NCBI RefSeq assembly: GCF_002117125.1
Contig: NZ_CP019344.1
Span: forward strand, 558,001-622,000
Length of the DNA: 64,000 nt
Source: Nonlabens spongiae
GTDB lineage: Bacteria; Bacteroidota; Bacteroidia; Flavobacteriales; Flavobacteriaceae
Direction: 5' to 3'
Within the stretch, counting starts at the first letter, position 1; each line of letters opens with the position of its first letter. The position numbers and the translations under genes were made by a program. The notes under the pieces were generated by a model, which did not search any database, was not told the DNA's origin, and saw nothing but the letters and a program-made list of their open reading frames with translations. Positions 26,189-35,930 of this stretch are shown piece after piece.

Positions 26189-27820
26189 TTACTTCTTCTG
26201 TTTCTTTCTATTCTTGTAAAAGCGGCTCGCCGCAATATAGATTCCAAGACCAACTATAAAATAGATGAAGTAGGATCGTGGTTTGCCTGGACCGTTAACT
26301 GTGGTGAACACGCGATCCGTTCTCACTCCAGTCGGGAATGACTTATTGGGGTCATAACTCATCCAGATAAAAACAGGTTTCCCTACCACGTGTGTTTCTG
26401 GAACAAAGCCCCAGTAACGGCTATCGAGACTGTTATCGCGGTTATCACCCATCAACCAATAGTAATTTTGTTTGAAGGTGTACTGGTTTAAAGGCTCACC
26501 ATTGAGATAAACCTGATTCCCACGAGTTGAAAGTTGATTGAAAGTATCCATTTCAGAACCTTCATAAACCTCAATGATTCTGCGGTAATAGTGTATGTTT
26601 TTGAAATCGATGTCAACGGTTTGACCTTCGGCGGGAATTAGGAACGGAGCGCGATCATCATTAGAATTTTCATAAATGCCGGTATAGGGGAAGGTCTCCA
26701 TGTGAGTTCTGTCCACTACCTCGCCGTCTACAAGTCTTTGATAATTGACTTTTTGTCGAGTAGGAGTGCGATCCACCTTGATAACTTTCATAACCTGACC
26801 GGTAGCTTCCATTTTTGCAATGGCTTCATCAGTGGCAGATTTAATATTCATAATCAGCTTACCGTCAGCAGTTTGCTGATATCCCACACCGTCTGTAATA
26901 TCAAATTCAAACTTTAACTGATCTTCTGGAAAACGGTAGCCGTTAGTAAGAACTTGATAGGAATACTGAACTTTAGCGCGATCAGGAAGCTGTAGAGGCT
27001 TACCATCTATATGGACCTTCCCATTGATAATTGATAAAGTATCTCCAGGAACACCCACGCATCTCTTAACGTAATTCGTACGCTTATCAATGGGCTTATA
27101 GTAATACTTCCCATCGTCTGCTCCAAATATATTCAGCGTATCAACCGGCCAGTTGAACACGACGATGTCGTTACGCTTGATATCTTGAAAACCAGGCAGG
27201 CGGGTGTAAGGTAATTCTGGTTTAGCCAAATAACTTTTTACATTCAAAACGGGAATCGTGTCATGAACCATTGGTGCAGCAACCGTAGTCATGGGCAATC
27301 GCGCACCATAATGGAATTTACTAACCAATAAAAAGTCACCGATAAGCAACGACTTCTCTAAAGAAGAAGTAGGGATAATGAACGGTTGCATCACGTAGGT
27401 ATGTACAATCGTTGCAGCCACAATAGCAAATAGAATGGAACTGGTCCATTCACCAGCTGCCGTACGTGGCTTGAGCTCCCTATTTTCAATGTAGGGAAGA
27501 GGCTGGGTGTAATTTAAATAGTACAGATAGAAGCCAAGAGTAAAGATCACTAGGATCGTATCAACCGCTCTGTTGTAGCCAAAACTGCGACACATTTCCA
27601 CCCAGAATACGATCAACATGATCAAATTCACAACGGGCAAAAAAAGCAAAAGCGCATAATACCACGGTCTATTGATGATTTTTGCCATAATAATGGCATT
27701 GTAAATAGGGACAAAAGCTTCCCAAGCTCTACGGCCTGCGGCCTGGTACATTTTCCAAGTGCCCAAACCATGGATGATCTGAACGATCCCCAAAAACAAT
27801 AACCAATAACTCCAACTCAT
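26189..27820 (-). CDS. lepB: Signal peptidase I, Bacteroidota long form
   Basis: It removes signal peptides on the outer face of the inner membrane. Several N-terminal hydrophobic helices (residues 1-110, a DUF5684-like region) precede the S26 peptidase. The catalytic serine is S153 in IPTSSLEKSLL, where Leu replaces the usual Met after the serine. The general-base lysine lies in VKRCVGVPGDT, and a GDNRDNSLDSRYWG box follows. A central insertion of about 200 residues is normal for this clade. It sits between dapB and wbqC in the conserved run. Confidence 0.93.
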   Translation of the reverse strand: MSWSYWLLFLGIVQIIHGLGTWKMYQAAGRRAWEAFVPIYNAIIMAKIINRPWYYALLLFLPVVNLIMLIVFWVEMCRSFGYNRAVDTILVIFTLGFYLYYLNYTQPLPYIENRELKPRTAAGEWTSSILFAIVAATIVHTYVMQPFIIPTSSLEKSLLIGDFLLVSKFHYGARLPMTTVAAPMVHDTIPVLNVKSYLAKPELPYTRLPGFQDIKRNDIVVFNWPVDTLNIFGADDGKYYYKPIDKRTNYVKRCVGVPGDTLSIINGKVHIDGKPLQLPDRAKVQYSYQVLTNGYRFPEDQLKFEFDITDGVGYQQTADGKLIMNIKSATDEAIAKMEATGQVMKVIKVDRTPTRQKVNYQRLVDGEVVDRTHMETFPYTGIYENSNDDRAPFLIPAEGQTVDIDFKNIHYYRRIIEVYEGSEMDTFNQLSTRGNQVYLNGEPLNQYTFKQNYYWLMGDNRDNSLDSRYWGFVPETHVVGKPVFIWMSYDPNKSFPTGVRTDRVFTTVNGPGKPRSYFIYFIVGLGIYIAASRFYKNRKKQKK

Positions 27821-27841
27821 TTTAAATTCATTTATACTCGA

Positions 27842-28543
27842 CTATAGTCCTAAAACATCTTTCATGGTAAACACGCCTTGCTTCCCTTGCAGCCATTCGG
27901 CAGCCATCACGGCGCCTAGCGCAAAGCCGTCTCTGCTATGGGCTTCGTGTTTTATTTCTATCGTATCGATCTCACTTTCATAACTCACGATGTGAGTTCC
28001 TTTTACTTCTTTTTCTCGTATGGCGGCAATACCTATCGATTCCTCGCTAGAATTAGAGCCCAGATGCCAGTTTTTGTTACCGGTTTTTTCTGCTATTTGT
28101 TCAAATAGGCTTAGAGCGGTTCCACTGGGAGCGTCTTTTTTCTCGGTATGATGTATTTCAGTCAGGTGCAGTTGATACTCCTGAAATCGGTTCATCAGTT
28201 CTGCAAGTTGTTTGTTCAACTCAAAAAACAAGTTGACACCTAGACTGAAATTTGACGCGTGGACTAATCCGCTCTGATTGCGCTCAACCTGATTTTTTAT
28301 TTCAGGTATATGTTCATTCCAGCCAGTCGTACCACAAATCGTAGGTACTCCAAGCTGTATCAAGGTTTCTAGATTCTCAATAACACTGTCCGGACTGGTA
28401 AATTCTATAGCCGCATCTGCCTTGCTGGCGATGCTGAGATCATCTCCACGAGAAATTTTAGCGACTATTTCATGGCCACGATCTTGAGCGACGCGCTCAA
28501 TCACCTTACCCATTTTACCGTAACCGACTAGAGCAATCTTCAT
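27842..28543 (-). CDS. dapB: 4-hydroxy-tetrahydrodipicolinate reductase
   Basis: DapB makes tetrahydrodipicolinate in the lysine and diaminopimelate pathway. The 233-residue protein has the nucleotide site VGYGKMGKVIE, the CGTTGW segment and EIHHTEKKDAPSGTAL with its catalytic His-His and Lys. It lies two bases from the DUF5683 gene upstream and 21 bases from lepB downstream. lysA of the same pathway is at the other end of the window, so the pathway genes are dispersed. Confidence 0.95.
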   Translation of the reverse strand: MKIALVGYGKMGKVIERVAQDRGHEIVAKISRGDDLSIASKADAAIEFTSPDSVIENLETLIQLGVPTICGTTGWNEHIPEIKNQVERNQSGLVHASNFSLGVNLFFELNKQLAELMNRFQEYQLHLTEIHHTEKKDAPSGTALSLFEQIAEKTGNKNWHLGSNSSEESIGIAAIREKEVKGTHIVSYESEIDTIEIKHEAHSRDGFALGAVMAAEWLQGKQGVFTMKDVLGL

Positions 28544-28545
28544 TT

Positions 28546-29142
28546 TTAAAATTTATAGGATAAGGTCAGCCCGTAACTAGGAGCGACCAGCATGTTAGGA
28601 GAATAATCTATGTATGGGCTTAAACTCAAATCACGATCTACGTCAAATTGATCCAGATGTCCAGCTACATTTGCATCTACTATCTGAACTACATAAAACA
28701 GCGCCGTAATGAGAATACTCAACTCTTTATTGCGCTGTGAATTTCTCTGTGCTCTTTCCAGTCCCTCTGTACTTATGAGTGGCGTGCCGTCTTCGCTAGA
28801 AAACTCATCATCTGTTCCTCCCGCAAGACGTATTCTGTAGGCATCTCTTAAGCGTTGATACTGACGATCGTTCCAGATGTAAGCTCCGATGGGAATTCCT
28901 ATTCCAGCATAAGCCAGCGGCACTTTCCAGTACTGTTTGTTATAAACCTGTCCCAAACCTGGTAACACGGCACTGTAAAAAGCCGCACGAGAAGGTTTGT
29001 TTGCATCATAGACTGTTTTTACAGAATCTGCATCTTGAATCAAAGCACTAAAATCCTGATCATCAATGGGTGGTTGAGGATCACCTTGAGCCATTGCCAG
29101 CCCTGCGATGAGTAAAAAAATGTAAAGCAGTTTACTTGGCAT
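28546..29142 (-). CDS. DUF5683-domain exported protein
   Basis: A 198-residue protein with a signal peptide (residues 1-18) and the DUF5683 core RAAFYSAVLPGLGQVYNKQYWKVP. Several hydrophobic helices follow, ending in a beta-rich tail. The function is unknown. The gene overlaps the 3' end of parB by 11 bases and precedes dapB, an arrangement conserved in flavobacteria. Confidence 0.8.
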   Translation of the reverse strand: MPSKLLYIFLLIAGLAMAQGDPQPPIDDQDFSALIQDADSVKTVYDANKPSRAAFYSAVLPGLGQVYNKQYWKVPLAYAGIGIPIGAYIWNDRQYQRLRDAYRIRLAGGTDDEFSSEDGTPLISTEGLERAQRNSQRNKELSILITALFYVVQIVDANVAGHLDQFDVDRDLSLSPYIDYSPNMLVAPSYGLTLSYKF

Positions 29143-30034
29143 CGATCAGTTTTACAATGCGTTCAAATTCTGCAAGAGAATCGTAGTCTATAATTAACTT
29201 TCCTTTCCCAGACTTGGACATTTTGTTAGAAACTTTAGTGTCCAAAACATCGTTCAGCCGGCTGGTAGATTGCGTTACAAATTCTGGAACGGGAGCTTTT
29301 TTGGGTTCTCGCTTTCGCGAAAGCGGTACCTCTTTCAACTCCTTTACCAGTTTTTCAGTTTCTCGTACACTTAGGTTTTCTGAAATGATCTTCTGATAGA
29401 TTTCCAGTTGCTTATCAAGATCAGCTACGTTGATCAATGCCCTACCGTGACCCATACTGATGAAGTTATCGCGCATGCCGGTCTGGATAATGGGGTCCAG
29501 TTTGAGCAATCGCAGGTAGTTTGCAATCGCACTACGGGATTTACCGACACGCTCGCTCATTTGCTCTTGAGTAAGGTCGATTTCTTCAATGAGTCGCTGG
29601 TAGGAGAGGGCGATCTCGATGGGATCTAGATCCTGACGCTGTATGTTCTCGACCAGTGCCATTTCCAGCGATTCCTGGTCGTTTGCGATGCGCACGTAAG
29701 CTGGAATAGTCTCTAAGCTCAACAGTTTTGATGCACGACAGCGACGCTCTCCCGAAACCAATTCATATTTCCCGAAACCCTTTTTACGGACGGTAATGGG
29801 CTGGATGACTCCTAATTCTTTTATGGAAGAAGCTAGCTCGCGCAAATGTTCCTCGTTGAAGCTCGTGCGTGGCTGGAATGGGTTCATTTCAATAGACTCT
29901 AGTGGTAGATCCACCACGTTGCCCACGATCTGATCAGCATTCTTATCCTTAGCAGATTGAATATCATTTGAGGGATCTTTCAACAATGCTGAAAGTCCGC
30001 GCCCTAGAGCTTGTTTTTTGGTAGCTTTTGCCAT
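29132..30034 (-). CDS. parB: Chromosome-partitioning protein ParB
   Basis: ParB binds parS sites, spreads on DNA and loads condensin. The 300-residue protein has GRGLSALL at the N-terminus, the CTPase-type GERRCRA box, and a helix-turn-helix around QEQMSERVGKSRSAIANYLR. A C-terminal dimer domain follows. The palindrome at 29310-29325 is read as PLSRKRE, not AFAKA, in the flexible linker before the dimer domain. It starts four bases after parA ends. I see no perfect parS in the window. Confidence 0.94.
   Translation of the reverse strand: MAKATKKQALGRGLSALLKDPSNDIQSAKDKNADQIVGNVVDLPLESIEMNPFQPRTSFNEEHLRELASSIKELGVIQPITVRKKGFGKYELVSGERRCRASKLLSLETIPAYVRIANDQESLEMALVENIQRQDLDPIEIALSYQRLIEEIDLTQEQMSERVGKSRSAIANYLRLLKLDPIIQTGMRDNFISMGHGRALINVADLDKQLEIYQKIISENLSVRETEKLVKELKEVPLSRKREPKKAPVPEFVTQSTSRLNDVLDTKVSNKMSKSGKGKLIIDYDSLAEFERIVKLIDAK
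29310..29325. repeat. Palindrome, exact copy in parB linker
   Basis: An exact 16-bp copy, read in a different frame from most coding copies: Leu-Ser-Arg-Lys-Arg in the ParB linker. Confidence 0.95.
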
Positions 30035-30038
30035 GTAA

Positions 30039-30803
30039 TCAAGCGTTTTTTGTTAAAAGCTCGTTTGCCAAGCTTAGATAATTCTCAGACCCTTTACTGG
30101 AAGCATCATAATTGATAATGCTTTCGCCATAAGAGGGTGCCTCGCTTAAACGCACGTTCCGCTGTATAATTGTCTTAAAGGTGAGTCCTTCAAAATGCTG
30201 GTTCACTTCTTGCACTACCTGATTAGATAACCTGAGACGGCTGTCATACATGGTAAGTAGCAAACCTTCAATGTCCAAGTTTTGATTGTGGTATTTCTGT
30301 ACACTTTTAATCGTGTTCAATAGCTTTCCTAATCCTTCCAGTGCAAAATACTCGCACTGGATAGGAATCAGTACAGAATGGCTTGCCGTCAAAGCGTTAA
30401 GCGTGAGAAGTCCTAGGGATGGCGCACAGTCGATGATGATATAATCATAGCTGTCCTCAATTTCTTCAAGCGCAGCGCGCAGCATGTATTCCCTATTTTC
30501 TATATCTACCAGCTCGATCTCGATGGCGACGAGATCAATGTGTGCAGGAATAATATCTAGATTGGGAGTTTCTGTGGAAATGATGAGGTCGCTGGCCTTT
30601 GAACTGTGTTCCAACAACTGATAGGTACCTTGTTCGATAGACTCTATATCCACGCCTAATCCTGAACTGGCGTTAGCTTGTGGATCTGCATCTATCAATA
30701 AAACCTTCTTCTCTAAAACACCCAACGCCGCAGCGAGATTCACAGCTGTTGTCGTTTTTCCTACGCCACCTTTTTGGTTTGCAATTGCAATAATCTTACC
30801 CAT
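30039..30803 (-). CDS. parA: Chromosome-partitioning ATPase ParA/Soj
   Basis: ParA is the Walker-type ATPase that drives origin segregation with ParB. The 254-residue protein has the deviant Walker A motif KGGVGKTTTAVNLA, IDADPQANASSGLG and IIDCAPSLG (Walker B). I use the ATG at 30803; the preceding codon TTG is also start-like but would add only one residue. It heads the run parA-parB-DUF5683-dapB-lepB-wbqC-DUF1853, whose genes are spaced by 0-22 bases or overlap. Confidence 0.95.
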   Translation of the reverse strand: MGKIIAIANQKGGVGKTTTAVNLAAALGVLEKKVLLIDADPQANASSGLGVDIESIEQGTYQLLEHSSKASDLIISTETPNLDIIPAHIDLVAIEIELVDIENREYMLRAALEEIEDSYDYIIIDCAPSLGLLTLNALTASHSVLIPIQCEYFALEGLGKLLNTIKSVQKYHNQNLDIEGLLLTMYDSRLRLSNQVVQEVNQHFEGLTFKTIIQRNVRLSEAPSYGESIINYDASSKGSENYLSLANELLTKNA

Positions 30804-30956
30804 CAATCTACTTAAAATACAAGCTGCTAATTTAGTTATTTTAGGGCAATGCCTTTAGAAATACGCTGGCGGTTTATTAACGGATTCTTAATAAAATTAG
30901 TTCAGAATTATATCTCTGAAAAGTTCAAATCAATGGTGTAAATTATCTTACCCGAC

Positions 30957-32192
30957 ATGAATAGTAAAATCCTTGCCATCATAGCACCTCACCTGCCTGA
31001 ATCCAACAGTACTGCAGCAGGTTCTCGTATGATGCAACTCATCAGGATGTTTCAAGAAATGAATTTTGAAATTCATTTTTGCTCGACCGCCGCTTTCTCA
31101 CCTGAAAAGGTTACTGGTGTATTGAAAAATCTGGAATTAAAACATATTGCGGTTAATGATGATGTATTTGACACGTGGATCAAAAAGTTGCAACCCGATT
31201 GTGTGCTATTTGATCGTTTTTATATAGAAGAACAATTTCACTGGAGGGTTAAAAAATCAATCCCAGAGGCAAGAACGATTCTAGATACAGAAGATCTACA
31301 CTTTCTCCGCAAGGCGCGCCAGCGAGCGATTATGAATAATGAGCCGGTAGATAATATTAACTTTAATCATCCAGATACATATCGTGAAATTGCAAGTATC
31401 AAGAGATGCGATCTCTCCCTTATCATTTCGACATTTGAAATGAACTTGCTTCAAGAAACTTTTAGCATTAAACCCGAAACTATTTTTTACTTGCCGTTGC
31501 TGCATGAACACCACAAAGAAATCTGTAGGCCACCGTTTGAAGAAACTGCTGATTTTGTTCACATCGGTAATTTCAAGCATGCTCCCAATGAAGATGCTGT
31601 ATGGCAGTTGAAAAAACATATTTGGCCTCAAATCCGAACTCAGTTACCCAAGGCAAAGCTTCACATTTACGGTTCATACGCTTCTCAAAAACATTTGCAG
31701 TGGCATCAGCCCAAAGATGGTTTTCTCGTTCACGGTTATGCTGAATCAATAGAACAAGCATTTGCTGGCAAAAGAGTTTTGCTGGCTCCGCTACGATTTG
31801 GAGCCGGAATCAAAGGGAAGATTTTTGATGCCATGCACTACGGTGTGCCAGTTTGCACCACACAAATAGGAGCAGAGGGTATTGCAGATGAGGAAACTTT
31901 CTGTGGGCGCATAAGTGGCTCAGAAGAAGCTTTCACTAATAACGCGATAGAGCTTTACACTTCAAAATCTTGTTGGGAGCTAAGTCAGAACAAGGGGGCA
32001 AAATTGTTGAATGAGTTTTTTGAATATTCCGCTTTCGCGAAAGCGTTCCATCAAAGAATCCAGAAATTACAATCAGCTTCTCGATCAGCAAGAGCTCTTG
32101 AAGAGCACATGCTGGATTTTCACGGTTTGGAACACCTGAAATTTAAGGGGAAGTGGATTGCGGAGAAAACTAAAAATGGCCACTCAAGGTGA
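30957..32192 (+). CDS. Glycosyltransferase of the GT4-like type
   Basis: A 411-residue enzyme with two Rossmann domains. The N-terminal part begins KILAIIAPHLPESNSTAAGSR, an acceptor-side loop. The donor side has GNFKHAPNEDAVW, APLRFGAGIKGKIFDAM and GVPVCTTQIGAEGI, the nucleotide-sugar site of GT4/GT-B enzymes. Donor and acceptor are unknown, and no other polysaccharide genes lie nearby. The palindrome at 32030-32045 is read as AFAKA near the C-terminus. The last residues and the stop codon lie inside the terminator hairpin. Confidence 0.85.
   Translation: MNSKILAIIAPHLPESNSTAAGSRMMQLIRMFQEMNFEIHFCSTAAFSPEKVTGVLKNLELKHIAVNDDVFDTWIKKLQPDCVLFDRFYIEEQFHWRVKKSIPEARTILDTEDLHFLRKARQRAIMNNEPVDNINFNHPDTYREIASIKRCDLSLIISTFEMNLLQETFSIKPETIFYLPLLHEHHKEICRPPFEETADFVHIGNFKHAPNEDAVWQLKKHIWPQIRTQLPKAKLHIYGSYASQKHLQWHQPKDGFLVHGYAESIEQAFAGKRVLLAPLRFGAGIKGKIFDAMHYGVPVCTTQIGAEGIADEETFCGRISGSEEAFTNNAIELYTSKSCWELSQNKGAKLLNEFFEYSAFAKAFHQRIQKLQSASRSARALEEHMLDFHGLEHLKFKGKWIAEKTKNGHSR
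32030..32045. repeat. Palindrome, exact copy in the glycosyltransferase gene
   Basis: An exact 16-bp copy, translated as AFAKA in the C-terminal helical extension of the glycosyltransferase. Confidence 0.95.
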
Positions 32193-32201
32193 CCATTTTT
32201 T
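32173..32201 (+). terminator. Bidirectional terminator overlapping the glycosyltransferase stop
   Basis: An imperfect stem (AAATGGCCAC with GTGACCATTT) plus a T-run spans the TGA at 32190-32192. The left side is A-rich, so it can also end serA transcription from the minus strand. Confidence 0.7.
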
Positions 32202-32220
32202 ATATTAAAAGATTGGAATT

Positions 32221-33174
32221 CTAATTGAGAATCTCAATGATTTGATCTGCGAGCTCGACACCTATGCGATCTTGTGCTTCACCAGTCGCAGCACCTATGT
32301 GGGGACTTAAAGAGAGTTTGCTGTTCATAAGCAGGACTACTTCAGGCTTAGGTTCTTTTTCAAAAGTATCCAGAGCGGCAAATGACAAATGCTCATTCTC
32401 AAGTGCATTTACGAGAGCTACCTCATCAATTACTCCGCCACGCGCAGCATTGATTACTGCGGCTCCTTTTTTCATTTTGGCAAACTCTTGCTCGCCCAGC
32501 ACGTAATCCTTTTGAGCAGGAACATGCAAGGTCACGAAATCAGACTGCTCCAGTAAGGCATCTTTCTCAACAAGAGGAATCTCTACTGAAATTTCCTGAC
32601 CATCAAACAGTTCCCATTTTACCGTCGGAGCTTTATCAGCATAGCTGTCGTGAGCTACTACATTCATTCCAATTCCGGTGGCGATTTTGGCAACTTCTTG
32701 ACCTATACGACCTATACCAATAATCCCTAGAGTCTTGCCGCGCAGCTCAATACCTTTGGCATATTGTTTTTTAAGTCCTTTGAAATTGGTCTCGCCTTCA
32801 AGTGGCATATTTCTATTTGAATCATATAAAAAACGCACGCCTCCATACAAATGAGCAAAAACAAGCTCAGCAACACTTGCGCTACTTGCAGCAGGCGTAT
32901 TGATTACATGAAGACCTTTTTCTCTAGCATAAGCAACGTCAATATTATCCATTCCTACACCGCCACGACCTATGATTTTTAAGCTAGGACAGTTGTCTAT
33001 CAATTCCTTTCTAGCTGTGGTTGCAGATCTTACCAGCAATACGGCTACGTCATTTTTATTTATATATGCTTGAAGCTGATCTTGAGCAACATTTGTAGTA
33101 ATGACTTCATGCCCAGCAGATTCTAATTTTTCAATTCCGCTTTTTGAGATTCCGTCGTTTGCTAATATTTTCAT
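32221..33174 (-). CDS. serA: D-3-phosphoglycerate dehydrogenase
   Basis: It oxidises 3-phosphoglycerate in the first step of serine synthesis. The 317-residue protein shows GRGGVGMDNID, the NAD site GIIGIGRIGQEVA, and the catalytic Arg (INAARGGVIDE), Glu (ALDTFEKEP) and His (LSPHIGAATGEAQ). It lacks the ACT regulatory domain of long SerA, so serine feedback through ACT is not expected. No serC or serB is adjacent; in many Bacteroidota serC lies next to serA. Confidence 0.92.
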   Translation of the reverse strand: MKILANDGISKSGIEKLESAGHEVITTNVAQDQLQAYINKNDVAVLLVRSATTARKELIDNCPSLKIIGRGGVGMDNIDVAYAREKGLHVINTPAASSASVAELVFAHLYGGVRFLYDSNRNMPLEGETNFKGLKKQYAKGIELRGKTLGIIGIGRIGQEVAKIATGIGMNVVAHDSYADKAPTVKWELFDGQEISVEIPLVEKDALLEQSDFVTLHVPAQKDYVLGEQEFAKMKKGAAVINAARGGVIDEVALVNALENEHLSFAALDTFEKEPKPEVVLLMNSKLSLSPHIGAATGEAQDRIGVELADQIIEILN

Positions 33175-33303
33175 GTGGGTATTTTATCAGTTTTTGTGAG
33201 TGAAACAAAACTATTAAAAATGATGGGCTTTAAGGCACGATCAGCAAGAATATAACGATCCTGGAATATCGTCAGAATCACAGAGAACTTGAATAAACCT
33301 GAT

Positions 33304-34350
33304 CTATGAAACTGTCGCAGATTGAGCGACTCGTAACCGCATCCATAAATAGAACTGAACGCCGAGTATCAATGATGCAATAACCAAATGTGATGCTTGA
33401 GAGCCAAATGGGAATTCAGCATAATTCATTAAAATTCCGCTTAGAATGGTGAGAACCATCATAATTGCCAGTGAGACGTAGGCCCAATTAGGGTGCTTAA
33501 AAGTTTTGATTCCCTTGTAAATAAACCATGCATGAAGCCCAACGAGGAGAATGCTGAAACTTCTATGGATGTAAAAGATGATTGGTCCGTTTTCAAGCCA
33601 ATCTGACTGTAACGGGTAACCAAATAAATCCACTTGATCATCGATGTACTGACGCACTTGCGTTCCCATGGCTACTTGAATGAGGGTTAACACAATCAGC
33701 AAAAGTGAAAAGTTTACAAACCTTGTGTTTGAAGAATAACGCAAATCTGCAGGTTGAACAGCGTGCAGCAGATAAATTAGTAGACCTACGATCAACAAGG
33801 CTACAATCATGTGGATGGTTATCAAGACAGGAGAGAGGTTAGTGTCCACCACAATCTTGCCAATCACGGCCTGAATCAACATGGCGAGAAGAGTTACAAC
33901 ACTTAAAATTGTGATTTTAGGTCGGGAACGAGCGTATTTCAATGAAAAAACGCACATGATTAAAACCACCAAGCCTCCCAGCGCTCCTATAAGTCGATTA
34001 ATATATTCAGTCCATGTATGGTAAACATTAAAAACATTATAGTCATGTTTTGTGTAGGCTTCCCAGTTCTTTTCCTGATAACTGTCTCCCGTTTGAAAAT
34101 TAGCTTTTGCGACCCTCAACTCCTCATTGTGAATGATCACCATCCCTTTTTTATAGGGTGTATTGGGTGAGAACTCAATTTCATGTTGCTGCGTAGGAGG
34201 AATCCAGTATCCAAAACACTTGGGCCAGTCGGGACATCCCATACCAGATCCAGTCATGCGCACCACCGCTCCAGCCACAATAATCAGATAGATCGCAACG
34301 ATGCTGGTACGTAAAGATTTTCGGTAATTTCTATCGGTGAAAAAACTCAA
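33304..34350 (-). CDS. ctaA: Heme A synthase (COX15/CtaA)
   Basis: A polytopic inner-membrane enzyme that oxidises heme O to heme A for aa3-type cytochrome oxidases. The 348-residue protein begins a COX15-like core with GAVVRMTGSGMGCPDWPKCFG. His ligands for heme lie in NVYHTWTEYINR, TIHMIVALL, YIHRSFSI and SHLVIASL. Several transmembrane helices follow. It is separated from DUF3050 by 21 bases in the same direction, so the two may share a transcript. Confidence 0.92.
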   Translation of the reverse strand: MSFFTDRNYRKSLRTSIVAIYLIIVAGAVVRMTGSGMGCPDWPKCFGYWIPPTQQHEIEFSPNTPYKKGMVIIHNEELRVAKANFQTGDSYQEKNWEAYTKHDYNVFNVYHTWTEYINRLIGALGGLVVLIMCVFSLKYARSRPKITILSVVTLLAMLIQAVIGKIVVDTNLSPVLITIHMIVALLIVGLLIYLLHAVQPADLRYSSNTRFVNFSLLLIVLTLIQVAMGTQVRQYIDDQVDLFGYPLQSDWLENGPIIFYIHRSFSILLVGLHAWFIYKGIKTFKHPNWAYVSLAIMMVLTILSGILMNYAEFPFGSQASHLVIASLILGVQFYLWMRLRVAQSATVS

Positions 34351-34371
34351 GAGCCGTATAATTAAAATTTG

Positions 34372-35160
34372 TTAGAGAACTGGTTGGTTTTGAGCGACTA
34401 TGGATTTGTGGATTGCATCCCACAAATTGATCCTCATTTCAAGAGATTTTTTAGCAACTTCAAGAGCTTGATTCCATTTTTCATCATCTGCACCGCAAAG
34501 TTCAGAGACCATTTTTAGCGATAGTGGACCATGCTCGTCGCCGTCCAGCTCAATATGGCGTTCCAAATAATAGATAAATTTGTTATACTCAATATTTTCA
34601 GGATCAGCACTTTTGAGAACTTCCATGAACATATCCGGAATCACATCTTCTCTTCCAAATGTAAAAGCACTTGCTACGAGATGAGGCTGATCTGTTGCAA
34701 TGACTTCAAAGGTATAATTCACAAAATCTTTCAACCCTTTTGGAACATCTACTAATTCCATAGCCTCTGAAACTGATTTTCCTTCATGAATTGCAGATAT
34801 AAATTCTTCAATGGCTCGGGTAGAAGCACCCATTTGCTTCATAGCGTCAAGGTACATCTCATAATGACTCTTTGGCTCTCCTATTTCATTGATGTCACTT
34901 TCCTCACCGTGAACGATTTCGTTGATAAAACGGGCTAGGGAAGGATGCTGAACCGGCATCCATGGAAGTTCCGTGCAGGTCAGTTTTATTTGAAGATATT
35001 TTAAAAGTGACATAAAATCCCAAACCGCAAAAACATGGTACTTCATGAAGGTGCGTACATCGTCTAGGCTTGTAAGGTCACTGTATAAAGCGTGCTCTCT
35101 TAAATCTGATCTTAGATCAGCTATATCTCTCTCTATTTTTTTAATGTTGTCGGAGATCAT
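34372..35160 (-). CDS. DUF3050-domain protein (heme-oxygenase-like fold)
   Basis: A 262-residue DUF3050 protein. It shows [20 protein letters not shown] near the N-terminus, [10 protein letters not shown] in the middle, and [16 protein letters not shown] near the C-terminus. His/Glu/Asp at these sites fit the diiron or heme-oxygenase-like (HDO) fold, but the reaction is unknown. It stands between ctaA and miaE on the same strand, 24 bases from miaE. The three genes all encode iron- or heme-linked enzymes. Confidence 0.85.
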   Translation of the reverse strand: MISDNIKKIERDIADLRSDLREHALYSDLTSLDDVRTFMKYHVFAVWDFMSLLKYLQIKLTCTELPWMPVQHPSLARFINEIVHGEESDINEIGEPKSHYEMYLDAMKQMGASTRAIEEFISAIHEGKSVSEAMELVDVPKGLKDFVNYTFEVIATDQPHLVASAFTFGREDVIPDMFMEVLKSADPENIEYNKFIYYLERHIELDGDEHGPLSLKMVSELCGADDEKWNQALEVAKKSLEMRINLWDAIHKSIVAQNQPVL

Positions 35161-35184
35161 TGATATTTGATACTTTAAATTAAC

Positions 35185-35790
35185 CTAGTGCATACGATCT
35201 CCTCGTACCTGCAAGGTGGGTAAAAATTCAGCCTCATAGTCTAGCCAGTATTGCCAGCGATCCATGACTATTTGATCTTCAAAATAATGTTTTGCTAATT
35301 TCAGAAACAACTTGTAATGAGCTGCTTCGGCGACCATGAATTTGTGATAAAATTCTTGAAGCTCTTGATCTGTTAGCTTTCGCGAAAGCAATCTAAACCG
35401 CTCACAACTACGCGCCTCTATGAGTGCGCAGATCAGTAATTGATCCAAAAATAGTTGATCCCGTCCCTGACCTTTGGGCTTGCCTTTCATGAGTTTTTTG
35501 ATGTACTCATCAGGTCGTTGAATGCCGAGTGTAAGACCTCGTTTTTTGAGTTCTGCCAGCACCATGCGGAAATGTCCCCATTCCTCGGTAACCACTGGCG
35601 CGAGAGCCTCTACGATCTCTGGTTTGTCAGAGTGCATCTGAATAATGGAAATGATTGAACTGGCTGCTTTTTGCTCACAAAATGCATGATCGGTAAGGAT
35701 ATCCTGCAAGCTGAGTGATGCGAGATCTACCCATCTGGGATCTGTAGGTAAATTGAGTCCTAAAGTTGTCTTAGATGAAGTTGAATTCAT
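35185..35790 (-). CDS. miaE: tRNA-(ms2io6A)-hydroxylase-like diiron protein MiaE
   Basis: MiaE hydroxylates the isopentenyl group of ms2i6A37 in tRNA, using a ferritin-like diiron site. The 201-residue protein has the pair TEEWGHFRM and EAAHYKLF (ExxH), plus IEARSCERF. The palindrome core at 35376-35389 is read as LLSRKL, within a helix between the metal motifs. The usual partner miaB is not adjacent. Confidence 0.85.
   Translation of the reverse strand: MNSTSSKTTLGLNLPTDPRWVDLASLSLQDILTDHAFCEQKAASSIISIIQMHSDKPEIVEALAPVVTEEWGHFRMVLAELKKRGLTLGIQRPDEYIKKLMKGKPKGQGRDQLFLDQLLICALIEARSCERFRLLSRKLTDQELQEFYHKFMVAEAAHYKLFLKLAKHYFEDQIVMDRWQYWLDYEAEFLPTLQVRGDRMH
35376..35389. repeat. Palindrome, 14-bp core copy in miaE
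   Basis: GCTTTCGCGAAAGC is exact, but the outer C/G pair of the 16-mer is lost. It is read as Leu-Ser-Arg-Lys in the miaE product. Confidence 0.9.
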
Positions 35791-35930
35791 ACTGCAAAGG
35801 TCGCAATTGAAGCCATAAGATTACTGATCGAGAGCGATTAAATAAACTTGAATTCGATAATCCTCAAGGTTGAGTTGCAGTAATTTTCAAATTCTGAGTA
35901 CTTTTATACATAACTTAAAACTAAACAATC

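Noticed and set aside
30804..30956. A parS site near parA/parB
   Set aside because: I looked for TGTTTCACGTGAAACA-like sequences there and elsewhere. Only short CACGTG matches with poor flanks were found.
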